Source: Paludibacteraceae bacterium (GTDB lineage Bacteria; Bacteroidota; Bacteroidia; Bacteroidales; Paludibacteraceae). Taken from it: a stretch of DNA of 64,000 bases. The position numbers and the translations under genes were made by a program. The notes below the pieces were generated by a model that was not told the origin of the DNA, did not search any database, and saw nothing but the letters and a program-made list of their open reading frames with translations. The stretch is taken from NCBI GenBank assembly GCA_017464475.1, contig JAFTZQ010000018.1, positions 62,001 to 126,000 of the forward strand. The letters run 5' to 3'. Shown here one piece after another: positions 26,101 through 34,703 of the stretch (position 1 is the first letter of the stretch; each line of letters starts with the position of its first letter).

Positions 26101-26915
26101 TCGGTACTCTGTTGAGCTAAAATTACGCCTGTCTCCGGGTCGCTGATGACGAACAATAGTTTCGGATGAACATAGCCCCGGCTTATCCATCCTAAATATT
26201 GACCGGCGGTCGTCAGATTGGCAACATAGGCAGAAAAAGTGATATGCGATTTGGGACGTAAATTTTCTATTAACGTGCTGTAAAACACATCGTTACTGCC
26301 GCCTTTGCCGTCTATCTCCAATAGGTAACCGAGTGTCGTGTCTCCCCAATGCGTATGGTCATCCATGATATGCCAACAGGAGTAATTGGAGTAGGTGGAG
26401 TTCCGATAACCGCGTTTGGCGACAAGGTAACAACCTGCACTCATATCTTGAGTATTGCCTTTGGTCTCAAGGTTTGTTACCTGTCTGTACCCGCTGCTCA
26501 TGCCCGATACGGGCGTTGTACTTGCCGCCGGATCGCTCTGCTCATTCCCACCGAAATCCTCGCGAAACAGCAATCGCCCATCCACGCACAACTCCTCTGC
26601 CTCCTCTGTCTCAACCTCCGGCTCATCTTCTTTCCTGTTTTCAGTTCTCTCTATGCTGTTTTCTTTGATGTTCTTTTTGTTGTTTTCTTCTTTACTTCCT
26701 AAGTTTCTTTCTCTATTTTCTCTATTTTCCGTCCTCTCTATGCTTTTTTCTTTGTTGTTCTTATTGTTGTTTTCTTCTTTATTTCCTAAGTTTCCTTCTC
26801 TATATTCTCTATTTTCTGTCTCTATGCTGTTTTCTGTCCTCTCTGCCAAAGCAAAACCGGTGTGTACCAATACCATACACACCACACCAACCAGCATGAT
26901 AAAACTCCTTTTCAT
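23175..26915 (-). CDS. T9SS-secreted multidomain surface protein
   Basis: A 1246-residue secreted protein. It has a signal peptide (MKRSFIMLVGVVCMVLVHTG...), then a charged low-complexity region (about 27-95) made of repeats of ENRENRERNLGSKEENNKKN type. Two large homologous modules follow, both beginning with CxDGxLLFREDFGGNE and containing NDFALDDIEI, which resemble jelly-roll/adhesion modules, each followed by an Ig-like segment with GWYxVxVAE. Further Ig-like units follow. The C-terminal ~75 residues (VRVYNSNGILLYEEDI ... YTPVLPAGMYFIRYE) are a type A T9SS sorting domain. Location is the cell surface or outside. It is probably an adhesin or matrix protein; the ligand is unknown. Confidence 0.9.
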   Translation of the reverse strand: MKRSFIMLVGVVCMVLVHTGFALAERTENSIETENREYREGNLGNKEENNNKNNKEKSIERTENRENRERNLGSKEENNKKNIKENSIERTENRKEDEPEVETEEAEELCVDGRLLFREDFGGNEQSDPAASTTPVSGMSSGYRQVTNLETKGNTQDMSAGCYLVAKRGYRNSTYSNYSCWHIMDDHTHWGDTTLGYLLEIDGKGGSNDVFYSTLIENLRPKSHITFSAYVANLTTAGQYLGWISRGYVHPKLLFVISDPETGVILAQQSTDTISHDWGVSTIDGSSRKKWQESAEWQLQGMNFVVPEGVHSARLSIRNNAGGSSTGNDFALDDIEIWQCTPKVQIVSPESVCEDAPYSFEIEIVNAHLFEGELSYKWMYRSPDNPNGWQEMAGGNVREPRIDAFKAQNAGWYKVYVAEEGKIDDPNERVESEEFYVSLMKCGDELCMDGVLLFREDFGGNEESDPVAGTDPVDGMSSSYEQIYDTAHCHGRSGCRGMGSGRYLLTKTGYRNAESYTWSHWYIMDDHTYPNDYNRGYLLEIDGKGGSDAFFKKRMDGLCPGSKLSFTAYIANVTTCASYIQNRYSYTYPKLSFIIKDPRDGSILARHNTDTIGHDWRFYNTSNDWRNSAEWQLVGMNFTVPEGVEEAELSIINNNDGWTGNDFALDDIEIRLCTPAVEIAAPDSVCIDTKMTLRAVYENNDVFVKPLQFKWLFSTDSLNWEDVDNSNTANLQLKAKPKHSGWYRVAVAGVGGLDSENCRSLSEPFKLHVIEECPPILCPEGVLLKHDEVGGTVTNWSGEIADLCSGTDLSFIVNMPSPHAPTRLMIRITDSESGNELRAYDTGDIPSDSLQVGTTFTVPEGVNGIQWSIRQNGGMGGFLIENTEVRLCIEPIRITSNSPACRKKRHVFRGVYENYGTLASPEFRWEFSTDSATWTIVQEGATQNYTIPIVHKSHEGWYRVSVSEADNLDKPNCRETSEPFKLETKYCETAVEQHFDTIVCDTLLASGYAWRGHIWNASGDEVDTLKDIDGDDSVYVHKTLETKVCCPDILNFRVDTAVCDTLMPFVWLWRDRMLVFEDIGEQEVEIAHAKWESCVGEVYTLHLDTFHCERLYPIIVNKYNWVVLLDNRVLRHFFPEQTAVSFQWYKDSVAIEGGTEDDYSETQELHGHFQLRVRLNDGLYVWSNILDISDTPESQPIHVRVYNSNGILLYEEDIQGDGYTPVLPAGMYFIRYERGDEVWTEKRVTQ
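26630..26840. repeat. Tandem low-complexity repeat within the T9SS gene
   Basis: The segment coding for the charged N-terminal region contains two full units and one partial unit of about 90 bp (TTTTCTCTATTTTC..TTTACTTCCTAAGTTTC on the plus strand). The protein unit is about 29 residues, rich in E, N, K and R. Copy number variation by slippage is likely. Confidence 0.75.
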
Positions 26916-27098
26916 TTTCCTTTTGAATTACGCCACAAAATTACAAAAATTATTTCACATATGCAAATATTTTTTTTCATTTTTTTCCACAAAAATTTGC
27001 ATATATCAAAAATTTGTTGTATCTTTGCACTCACATTCAAAAAACTGTCCGCCTATGCATGGCGGATTCTTGATTTTCTTAAATTCTTCCCAAAAATT

Positions 27099-27153
27099 AG
27101 TGCGTGATAAGTGTGAGATAAGTGTGAGATAAGTGCGCGATAAGTGTGTGATA
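27099..27153. repeat. 11-bp array (AGTGTGAGATA-type, five units)
   Basis: Five units: AGTGCGTGATA, AGTGTGAGATA, AGTGTGAGATA, AGTGCGCGATA, AGTGTGTGATA. Confidence 0.88.
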
Positions 27154-27167
27154 ATCGTGGTTCTTTG

Positions 27168-27233
27168 CTATAAAATCACTATAAAATCACCTTCGAATCA
27201 CTATAAAATCACTTTCGAATCACTATCAACGTA
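27168..27233. repeat. 11-bp array (CTATAAAATCA/CTTTCGAATCA, six units)
   Basis: Units CTATAAAATCA, CTATAAAATCA, CCTTCGAATCA, CTATAAAATCA, CTTTCGAATCA, CTATCAACGTA. Two word types partly alternate with an exact 11-bp period. Confidence 0.88.
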
Positions 27234-27261
27234 AGATTTTTTGCAAAAAAAGCGTATTCTC

Positions 27262-27292
27262 TTGCATATATCATAAAAAAGCAGTAATTTTG
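27262..27292 (+). promoter_or_regulatory. Promoter of hppA
   Basis: TTG, 20 nt and TAATTTTG, about 38 nt before the ATG. Confidence 0.7.
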
Positions 27293-27330
27293 TACCCGCA
27301 AAATAACCTTAAATACAAAAACACAATTTT

Positions 27331-29544
27331 ATGACAGATGTTACAAGTATGATGTACGTCGTTTTGGCGGCATCGGTTTTAGCACTCGGTTTTGCCTATT
27401 ATTTCTATCGCTCCATGCTGAGCAAGGATGAGGGAACCGACCTGATGAAGAAGATCGCTTCGCATGTCCGCAAGGGTGCTATGGCGTATCTGAAACAGCA
27501 GTACAAAGTAGTGACGATCGTGTTCGTCGTCCTCGCTATCATTTTTGCTGTGATGGCGTATTTCAATCTCCAGAACGGTATCGTTTGGTTCGCTTTCCTT
27601 ACCGGCGGTTTCTTCTCCGGTTTGGCTGGATTCTTCGGAATGAAGACTGCCACGTACGCTTCGGCGCGTACCGCAAATGCGGCGCGCGGAAGTCTCAACG
27701 CAGGACTGCAAGTCGCTTTCCGTAGCGGAGCAGTAATGGGTCTGACCGTAGTCGGACTTGCTCTGCTTGACATAGCCGGATGGTTCCTGATCCTCCAGAA
27801 AACAGGACTCTTAGCCTTAGTCGGAGCAGAAGGAGACCTGATCACGATAACTACCACGATGCTGACCTTCGGAATGGGTGCTTCTACCCAGGCGCTCTTT
27901 GCACGCGTCGGAGGTGGTATCTACACCAAAGCCGCGGACGTCGGAGCAGATCTCGTCGGCAAGACGGAATATAACATCCCGGAGGACGACCCGCGCAACC
28001 CGGCTACGATTGCGGACAATGTGGGAGATAATGTGGGTGACGTTGCCGGAATGGGGGCAGACCTATATGAATCGTACGCAGGTTCTATCCTTGCCACGAT
28101 GGCTTTAGGTGCTTCGGCTTTCGCTGCTTCTGCCGTCGAAGGAATGCAGATGAAAGCCGTTTTGGCACCTTCGCTCATTGCTGCCTGCGGTGTGCTGCTT
28201 TCAATCATCGGAATATACCTCGTGCGCACCAAAGAAGGAGCAGGCATGAAAGAACTCCTCCGTGCGCTCTCTATCGGAACCAACACAGCGGCTTGCCTGA
28301 TTGCCGTAGCTACATTCGGCATTTTCGCATGGCTCTTTGGTACCGAAACCAGCCAATGGTGGCAAGTCTCGCTTTCCGTTGTAGTCGGTCTGCTCGCAGG
28401 AGTCATCATCGGTCAGAGCACGGAGTACTATACTTCGCAATCCTATAAACCTACCCAAAAAGTATCAGAGAGTTCGCAAACAGGTCCTGCCACGGTGATT
28501 ATCAGCGGCTTAGGTCTCGGAATGCTCTCCACGGCGATTCCGGTAATAACCGTCGGCGTAGCAATCATATTGGCGTACCTCTGCGCGAACGGCTTCCATA
28601 TAGAGTTTAGCGCAGAGAACCTTTCGATGGGTCTCTACGGCATCGGAATTGCCGCCGTCGGAATGCTCTCCACCCTTGGAATCACCTTGGCTACGGACGC
28701 GTACGGACCGATTGCGGACAACGCTGGCGGCAACGCAGAGATGTCCGGACTGCCTGCAGAGGTTCGTCAGCGCACAGACGCGCTGGACGCGCTCGGAAAC
28801 ACGACTGCTGCTACCGGAAAAGGCTTTGCCATCGGCTCTGCGGCGCTAACTGCGCTTGCGCTCTTGGCTTCCTATGTAGAGGAAATTAAAATCGCGCTCA
28901 TCCGCACGGGAGAAGCGCTCCCGAATGGAGTGGAAGCAGCCAAAGCGACACTCGTGGACTTCATGGACGCATACAATGTCAATCTGATGAACCCGATCGT
29001 ACTCGTGGGTATCTTCATCGGCTCGATGATGGCGTTCCTCTTCTGCGGTCTGACCATGAACGCTGTCGGACGTGCCGCACAGAAGATGGTGGAAGAAGTG
29101 CGACGCCAGTTCCAGACGATCAAAGGCATCCTCGAAGGCAAAGCCGATCCGGACTACGCACGTTGCGTGGCTATCTCCACCAAAGGCGCACAACGTGAAA
29201 TGCTACTTCCGTCCATTTTGGCAATTATCGTGCCGATCCTCACAGGTCTGCTGCTGGGCGTAGCCGGCGTAATGGGTCTGCTCATTGGAGGATTAGCTAC
29301 CGGATTTGTATTGGCGGTCTTCATGGCGAATGCCGGAGGTGCATGGGACAATGCGAAGAAATATGTGGAAGAAGGTCATTTCGGAGGCAAAGGATCGGAC
29401 TGCCATAAAGCAACCGTTGTGGGAGACACGGTTGGCGATCCGTTCAAAGATACGTCGGGACCGAGTTTGAATATCCTGATCAAACTCATGTCAATGGTTT
29501 CTATCGTAATGGCTGGATTGACAGTAAGTTACCACTTACTATAA
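27331..29544 (+). CDS. hppA: Membrane-bound proton/sodium-translocating pyrophosphatase
   Basis: An integral membrane pump of 737 residues with about 16 membrane helices that couples pyrophosphate hydrolysis to ion export. The active-site signature [19 protein letters not shown] is intact, and the C-terminal [20 protein letters not shown] is present. The segment [20 protein letters not shown] has Ala where potassium-independent enzymes have Lys, so it belongs to the K+-dependent class, whose members pump Na+ or H+; which ion cannot be decided by eye. It has its own promoter and a short convergent junction with the next gene. Confidence 0.96.
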   Translation: MTDVTSMMYVVLAASVLALGFAYYFYRSMLSKDEGTDLMKKIASHVRKGAMAYLKQQYKVVTIVFVVLAIIFAVMAYFNLQNGIVWFAFLTGGFFSGLAGFFGMKTATYASARTANAARGSLNAGLQVAFRSGAVMGLTVVGLALLDIAGWFLILQKTGLLALVGAEGDLITITTTMLTFGMGASTQALFARVGGGIYTKAADVGADLVGKTEYNIPEDDPRNPATIADNVGDNVGDVAGMGADLYESYAGSILATMALGASAFAASAVEGMQMKAVLAPSLIAACGVLLSIIGIYLVRTKEGAGMKELLRALSIGTNTAACLIAVATFGIFAWLFGTETSQWWQVSLSVVVGLLAGVIIGQSTEYYTSQSYKPTQKVSESSQTGPATVIISGLGLGMLSTAIPVITVGVAIILAYLCANGFHIEFSAENLSMGLYGIGIAAVGMLSTLGITLATDAYGPIADNAGGNAEMSGLPAEVRQRTDALDALGNTTAATGKGFAIGSAALTALALLASYVEEIKIALIRTGEALPNGVEAAKATLVDFMDAYNVNLMNPIVLVGIFIGSMMAFLFCGLTMNAVGRAAQKMVEEVRRQFQTIKGILEGKADPDYARCVAISTKGAQREMLLPSILAIIVPILTGLLLGVAGVMGLLIGGLATGFVLAVFMANAGGAWDNAKKYVEEGHFGGKGSDCHKATVVGDTVGDPFKDTSGPSLNILIKLMSMVSIVMAGLTVSYHLL

Positions 29545-29558
29545 TACGGTTTGAGAAT

Positions 29559-30512
29559 CTATAGCGACCCGATCGCCAGACAAATCAAACCGGCGAGAAT
29601 GCCGATCATGGACAGGATCTTTTTCCAAGGATCCTGTTCTTTTAGAAATATCAGTCCATACGCAAAGCCGATGACCGTTCCGCCGCGGCGGATAGTGGAG
29701 ACCACAGCAATCATAGAATCCGGATCCTGAAGCACCAGCATATAGACATTATCGCTCATCACCAGAAAAACCGAAATCAACGGAATAGCATAGAGCGCAA
29801 AACCGTTTTCTCCGCCGCGCAGAGTGGGGTGCGTGTTATGACGTGCATGGTGGATATAGCATAGCAAAGTCATCAAAATACCCTGATAAAGCGTATAATA
29901 CACCTGCACGGCATTATGATCAAAATGCCGCATCATATATTTGTCATACAGACCCGAAGCCGCACCGATGAGAATAGCCAAAGCGAGACACAGATAGTAT
30001 TTGGCGTTCGGCTCATGGCTCAAACGGCTGATTCCGGCTTTGCCTAATAACTCCTTCTTCCGATTGACGCCGTTGAAGAATGAAAGAATGAAGATCGTAG
30101 CGATCGCCAAAATGACTCCCGCCCATTGCCAGGAATTGAGCCGCTCGCCGAAGATCAGTAGCGCGCCGATAAGCGTCCACATCGGACGGGTCGCTTGCCA
30201 AGGACTGACAATAGAGATCGGCAGATGTTTCAACGCGATATAAGCAAACACCCAGCTGCTGAGCACAATTATGGATTTGATGGTGGTCAGCAGATGGCCC
30301 TGCCAACCCATTTGCGGCACATAGAAAAGTGTTCCGCTCATCGCCTCTGGCGCAAGACGCGAAAGCAACAGCGGCACAACCAATATACCCGACGAGATCA
30401 ATACACTCGCCGTCAACACATCCACCACGGAATTATCCCGCAGGGCAATCTTTTTGCTGATGTCGTAAAATCCCAGGCAGAGCGCCGAGACAAACGCCAG
30501 AATAACCCACAT
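29559..30512 (-). CDS. EamA/DMT-type membrane transporter
   Basis: A 317-residue protein with about ten hydrophobic segments and the two-fold EamA repeat (ILAFVSALCLGFYDISKKIA at the N-terminus, a second repeat from about residue 170). Family members export metabolites or amino acids; the substrate is not predictable. Its ATG overlaps the stop of the acyl-CoA synthetase gene as TAATG, so both are translated from one mRNA and may share a physiological context. Confidence 0.85.
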   Translation of the reverse strand: MWVILAFVSALCLGFYDISKKIALRDNSVVDVLTASVLISSGILVVPLLLSRLAPEAMSGTLFYVPQMGWQGHLLTTIKSIIVLSSWVFAYIALKHLPISIVSPWQATRPMWTLIGALLIFGERLNSWQWAGVILAIATIFILSFFNGVNRKKELLGKAGISRLSHEPNAKYYLCLALAILIGAASGLYDKYMMRHFDHNAVQVYYTLYQGILMTLLCYIHHARHNTHPTLRGGENGFALYAIPLISVFLVMSDNVYMLVLQDPDSMIAVVSTIRRGGTVIGFAYGLIFLKEQDPWKKILSMIGILAGLICLAIGSL

Positions 30513-32152
30513 TACTTATACAGGAACCGTTTGATGGACCGCTTCGGCGTCTTCTCGAAAGGCTTGTCTTGCACCTCGATATTCGCCACGCGGCTATAGG
30601 AAGGAATAAGCGCATTCAGTTTCTCCAGATTAGCACGCATAAGTGCCTGAATCTCAGCGAGGGTCATTCGTTTGGTCAGGGTCTCATCCGGGAATACCAG
30701 AGCTACCAACTTGCCGTCGCGCTCTACGATCAGCGACTCACCCACTGCCTCTTGATTATTCAGCTTGTCCTCAATCTCCTCTGGGTAGATATTCTGACCC
30801 GATGCACCGAGGAACATGGTCTTGCAGCGACCCTTGATATAGATATTCTTTTTCTTGTCGAGTCGTCCGAGGTCACCGGTACGCAGCCATCCGTCTTCCG
30901 TAAACGCAGCGGCCGTCGCTTCGGGGTTCTTGTAATAACCCATCATCACATTCTCGCCTTTGACGAGGATCTCACCGATACCGGCTTGATTAGGTTCATC
31001 AATCTTAACCTCCATGTTCATTACCGGCACACCACCCGTACGCGCCTTGAAATACTTAGGCGGATTACCGCCGATCAACGGTCCGCACTCCGTCATACCG
31101 TAACCGATAGAAAGCGGGAAATGGATGTCCATCAGACATTTCTCCACCACCGGATTCATGGCTGCTCCGCCACAGATGAAATAGCGCAATTTACCTCCGA
31201 AGGCGTTGCGAAGACCGCTCTTGACGCGGCTTTTGAGCAAATCGCCGATAACAGGAACGTGCCAGAACGAACGAATAGCCCATTTGCTCAGCGTCGGATC
31301 AAGCTTCTGCTTGTAGATCTTTTCGATCACCAAAGGAACCGTCACTACAAGATAAGGCTGAACATCCTTCATCGCTTTGAGCAGGATAGAAGGAGTGGGG
31401 CTTTTGGTCAGGAAATAGATGTGCGTACCCGAGCAAAGCGGGTAGAGTAGTTCGCAAATCTGTCCGAACATGTGCGCCAGCGGCAACATGGACACCAGCC
31501 TCTGACCCGGGTCAACAGGCAACATCTTCATGCCCACTTCCACATTATTGCTCAGCGACCGACCGTTCAGCATCACACCTTTCGGACTTCCGGTAGAGCC
31601 GGAGGTATAATTGATGAGCGAAAGGATGTCCGGGTCAGCGGTAAAAGATACATCCTCCGGCTCAATGCCATGCGGATACTTGGCTTTATAGGCTGCATCC
31701 CAAGCCTTGCTATCCGGCACGGAAATACCTTCCGCTGCAAACAGCGGACGCCAGTCTTCCAGTGAAAGCGCCGCCTTCAGTTTCGCCGGCATCTTCTGGT
31801 TTTGCAACTCTTTCCATACATACGGACCGACGAAAAGGAGTTCGCTATCTGAATGTTCCAGCAGGTGCGCTATATCCTCTGCCGTGAAATCCTGCAGAAT
31901 ACTGACGCACACACCTTCATACGCAGCGATAGCCAGATACGCCACTGCCCAATTGGCACAGTTGCGTCCCGCCAAAGCGATCTTGTCGCCTTTCTTAATC
32001 CCCAGTTGCTCAAAGAGCACATGCAGACGGAGCATCTCGATTGCCAACTCACCGAAGGTGTACTCGTGGTCCTCGTTGTAGTCCGTCAAAGCAGGGTCAT
32101 TCCACTGTAGCGACATCACATCTGTCAGATAATTCAAATAGTGCCTATTCAT
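30512..32152 (-). CDS. Long-chain acyl-CoA synthetase (AMP-binding), paralogue 1
   Basis: A 546-residue adenylate-forming enzyme. It has the P-loop-like INYTSGSTGSPKGVML, the GYGMTECGPLI motif, TGDLGRLDKKKNIYIKGR and a C-terminal Lys region EKTPKRSIKRFLYK. It activates fatty acids to acyl-AMP/acyl-CoA. The start is the ATG at 32152. An upstream in-frame TTG at 32176 lies upstream of the expected transcription start of its promoter, so I reject it. It is clearly paralogous to 32396-34045, with the same length, same motifs and same C-terminus. It is followed by the EamA gene with overlap. Confidence 0.92.
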   Translation of the reverse strand: MNRHYLNYLTDVMSLQWNDPALTDYNEDHEYTFGELAIEMLRLHVLFEQLGIKKGDKIALAGRNCANWAVAYLAIAAYEGVCVSILQDFTAEDIAHLLEHSDSELLFVGPYVWKELQNQKMPAKLKAALSLEDWRPLFAAEGISVPDSKAWDAAYKAKYPHGIEPEDVSFTADPDILSLINYTSGSTGSPKGVMLNGRSLSNNVEVGMKMLPVDPGQRLVSMLPLAHMFGQICELLYPLCSGTHIYFLTKSPTPSILLKAMKDVQPYLVVTVPLVIEKIYKQKLDPTLSKWAIRSFWHVPVIGDLLKSRVKSGLRNAFGGKLRYFICGGAAMNPVVEKCLMDIHFPLSIGYGMTECGPLIGGNPPKYFKARTGGVPVMNMEVKIDEPNQAGIGEILVKGENVMMGYYKNPEATAAAFTEDGWLRTGDLGRLDKKKNIYIKGRCKTMFLGASGQNIYPEEIEDKLNNQEAVGESLIVERDGKLVALVFPDETLTKRMTLAEIQALMRANLEKLNALIPSYSRVANIEVQDKPFEKTPKRSIKRFLYK

Positions 32153-32173
32153 ACGCCAAACAATTTTGCGGTG

Positions 32174-32181
32174 CAAAATTA
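32174..32181 (-). promoter_or_regulatory. -7 element of acyl-CoA synthetase 1
   Basis: TAATTTTG on the minus strand, about 22 nt upstream of the ATG at 32152. It fixes the short start. Confidence 0.6.
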
Positions 32182-32266
32182 CAAAAAATATTGCATATAT
32201 GCAAATTTAATAGCGTTTTTGTGAATAAATCGACTACAAAAGCCATAGAAGAGCTATTCGGCATAT

Positions 32267-32302
32267 AAAAAAACAAGCGCCGGCTTCACAGTCGGGCACT
32301 TG
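32267..32302 (-). terminator. Intrinsic terminator after acyl-CoA synthetase 2
   Basis: CAAGCGCCGGCT (32274-32285) pairs, with one mismatch and one bulge, with AGTCGGGCACTTG (32290-32302). On the minus strand the hairpin is followed by seven T (32267-32273). It ends transcripts from 34045. Confidence 0.75.
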
Positions 32303-32395
32303 CTTCGATCCCCGAAGGGATCCATCTACTTACTCACTTTTATTAGAAAAAACATTGCGGTAACCACTCCGCAATGCGGGGTGCTGCCTGTACAA

Positions 32396-34045
32396 TTACT
32401 TGTAGAGGTAGCGTTTGATAGACCGTTTCGGCGTCTTCTCAAACTCCGAAGCGACTAATTCTATTGCGCTGATCTGGCTGTATTGCGGCAGATCGCGGTT
32501 CACTGCTACGCGATTCTCTTCCATCTGTTGCGTCAGAGACTTTGTGCCCAGCAGTTTCTTGCCTTCTGCGGAGGTATCCGGGAAGACGAGAGCTACCAGC
32601 TTATGGTCGCGATCCACTACAATGGATTCTACTACGCAAGGCATCGAGTTCAGCTTGTCCTCCAGCTCCTCCGGATAGATATTCTGACCGGAAGGACCAA
32701 GGATCATGTTTTTCGAACGACCGTGGATGAAGATATTTCCCTCTTTGTCGAGCACACCGAGGTCTCCGGTACGCATCCAGCCGTCTTTCGTGAAGACTGC
32801 CTTGGTTGCCTCTTCATTCTTGTAGTAACCCATCATGACGTTCACGCCCTTCACTTGAATCTCTCCGTCCTTGTGAATCGGGTCCTCGCTATCGATGCGC
32901 ACGCGGCATTGCGGCAGGTCTTTTCCGCAGCTGTGGAACTTATATGCCCACCAGTCTTCGTAACTGATTAACGGAGCACACTCGGTCATACCATAACCCA
33001 CGCAGTATTGATATTTGATATCATGCAGCACTTGCTCCACTTCGCCGTTGAGGGCTGCGCCACCGATAATCAGGTAACGCAACTTGCCACCGAAAGTCTT
33101 GTCGAGTCCTTCTTTGACCTTGCCGCGGATGAGACGGTTGATACCCGGAGTCTTCCAGAGCACTTTCATCATTGGGCTGCTGATCTTCGGCAGTACACCT
33201 TTCTTCACGATCTTCTCGATTACCAAAGGCACCGTAAGAATCATGAACGGCTGCACTTGTGCGAACGCTTTCATCAGTACGGTCGGCGTCGGTGCTTGGG
33301 TCAGGAAATACGTCTCTGCGCCCTCGCATACCTGATAGAGGAACTCGAACATCAGTCCGAACATGTGAGCGATCGGAAGCATAGAGAGCACGCGGTCACC
33401 CGGTTTATGCGGAATACGATGCGAAGCAAAGTCCACGTTTCCCGATAGGTTCAGATGGCTCAGCATCACACCTTTTGGGTTTCCGGTCGAACCGGAAGTA
33501 TAGTTGATCACTGCCAATTCGTCCAGATTGTCGGTCGGCAGACTCAAATCCTCTAATTTAACGCCATTCGGATATGCTTTTACGAACGCAGCATCTACGC
33601 CTGAATATGCTTTAGCGGTCTTTTCGTCTGCGTCCACGATAGTGAAATCGTCCATGAAGATTGTCGCCTTGAGACCCTTCATCTGCTTGGTGTCAATCTT
33701 TTTCTTCACGTTCGGACCCACATAGAGCAGACTTGCCTCCGAGTGATCAACGAGCGCATAAATACCTTCAGCCGTGAAATCCGGCAGGATACTTACTACG
33801 ACAGCCTTGTAGCTCTCTGCTGCAAGGAAGAGCAGTCCCCAGTTCGCGCAGTTGCGACCACAGAGCGCGATCTTATCGCCCTCTTTGATGCCCAACTCCC
33901 GCCAAGTGATATGCAGTTTAGCCATCGCGGCTGCCAACTCGGCATAAGTATATTTATTCACGCCGTCCAGATCCTGTAACGCCAAGCAATCCCAACGGCG
34001 GGACATGGTCTCTTGTAAATACGAAAGATAGTGTTTTGTTGCCAT
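32396..34045 (-). CDS. Long-chain acyl-CoA synthetase (AMP-binding), paralogue 2
   Basis: A 549-residue enzyme with the same motifs as its neighbour: YTSGSTGNPKGVML, GYGMTECAPLI, TGDLGVLDKEGNIFIHGR and a terminal EKTPKRSIKRYLYK. The tandem arrangement points to local gene duplication. It is transcribed from its own promoter, next to a TetR gene and a palindrome that could be the TetR operator, so lipid-responsive control is plausible. A hairpin plus T-run follows the gene. Confidence 0.92.
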   Translation of the reverse strand: MATKHYLSYLQETMSRRWDCLALQDLDGVNKYTYAELAAAMAKLHITWRELGIKEGDKIALCGRNCANWGLLFLAAESYKAVVVSILPDFTAEGIYALVDHSEASLLYVGPNVKKKIDTKQMKGLKATIFMDDFTIVDADEKTAKAYSGVDAAFVKAYPNGVKLEDLSLPTDNLDELAVINYTSGSTGNPKGVMLSHLNLSGNVDFASHRIPHKPGDRVLSMLPIAHMFGLMFEFLYQVCEGAETYFLTQAPTPTVLMKAFAQVQPFMILTVPLVIEKIVKKGVLPKISSPMMKVLWKTPGINRLIRGKVKEGLDKTFGGKLRYLIIGGAALNGEVEQVLHDIKYQYCVGYGMTECAPLISYEDWWAYKFHSCGKDLPQCRVRIDSEDPIHKDGEIQVKGVNVMMGYYKNEEATKAVFTKDGWMRTGDLGVLDKEGNIFIHGRSKNMILGPSGQNIYPEELEDKLNSMPCVVESIVVDRDHKLVALVFPDTSAEGKKLLGTKSLTQQMEENRVAVNRDLPQYSQISAIELVASEFEKTPKRSIKRYLYK

Positions 34046-34061
34046 AACTTTTTATTTTCGG

Positions 34062-34070
34062 TGCAAAGAT
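34062..34070 (-). promoter_or_regulatory. -7 element of acyl-CoA synthetase 2
   Basis: TATCTTTGC on the minus strand about 17 nt before the ATG. Confidence 0.6.
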
Positions 34071-34082
34071 ACTGCTTTTTAT

Positions 34083-34098
34083 TCGAACGGACGTTCAA
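34083..34098. promoter_or_regulatory. Candidate TetR operator
   Basis: GAACG-GA-CGTTC (34085-34096) is a perfect 5-bp inverted repeat around two bases, with further TT/AA symmetry outside. It sits between the TetR gene and the start of the acyl-CoA synthetase, just upstream of the -7 element. Binding is inferred only. Confidence 0.45.
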
Positions 34099-34109
34099 AA
34101 ACTGCAAAA

Positions 34110-34703
34110 TTATTCATTTTTCAGTAATTTATAGAACGAATTGTATGATTTTTCCAATAATGAGAAGTCCATTTGGGTCTGTCCCAAGCCGGAGTCATAA
34201 CTGTTTTTTATATGTGCGCACATGAGCGCAATCATCTCTACATCGATACCTCTGCGGATAATACCCAGCCGCTGACTGTTATAAATCGCTTTGCGCCACA
34301 ACTCCACTTCCTTCAATGCCAGCCTTTGCGCCTTGCGGTGCAGAGCGGGGAAAAGACTGTAGGCGGTGAACATCAGGTTATTGACATTGCTGGTATTGAC
34401 GCGTCTGTCGTCAAAAGTGAGGAGCGTTTCTTCCAACCCGCGGAGATACGTCATCATTGTTTTGATCATTTGCTCGAATGTAACGTCTTCGCCCACGCTA
34501 TTCAGCGCGCGCTGCTTGGGTTCCAGAAAGAACGTCTCCATGCATGTGCGGAATAGTTCGTCTTGATCCTTAAAATAATAATAGAGCGTTCCACGTCCCA
34601 TATCCAGCGCGTTCTGCAGGTCCGTGATACTCACATTTTGGTATCCCTCCAGCGCATAGAGCTCCATTGCTTTGTGGATGATATATTGTCTGCGGTCTTT
34701 CAT
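34110..34703 (-). CDS. TetR/AcrR family regulator
   Basis: A 197-residue DNA-binding repressor. The N-terminal HTH (ISITDLQNALDMGRGTLYYYF, about 24-44, preceded by KAMELYALEGYQNV) is typical of TetR proteins. The C-terminal part is the ligand domain and is not assignable. Its start overlaps the patatin stop as ATGA, and it is followed by the acyl-CoA synthetase. This context suggests control of fatty-acid or phospholipid turnover. Confidence 0.9.
   Translation of the reverse strand: MKDRRQYIIHKAMELYALEGYQNVSITDLQNALDMGRGTLYYYFKDQDELFRTCMETFFLEPKQRALNSVGEDVTFEQMIKTMMTYLRGLEETLLTFDDRRVNTSNVNNLMFTAYSLFPALHRKAQRLALKEVELWRKAIYNSQRLGIIRRGIDVEMIALMCAHIKNSYDSGLGQTQMDFSLLEKSYNSFYKLLKNE

Larger units (their letters stand above)
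26916..27330. promoter_or_regulatory. Divergent promoter region with two 11-bp arrays
   Basis: No gene. Minus-strand TAATTTTG (26936-26943) sits just before the T9SS operon. Plus-strand TTG (27262-27264), 20 nt and TAATTTTG (27285-27292) serve hppA. Between them are two separate 11-bp arrays. Confidence 0.75.

Noticed and set aside
26455..27132. 225-codon plus-strand frame crossing the T9SS gene start
   Set aside because: Low-complexity shadow of the antisense repeat region; no domain content.
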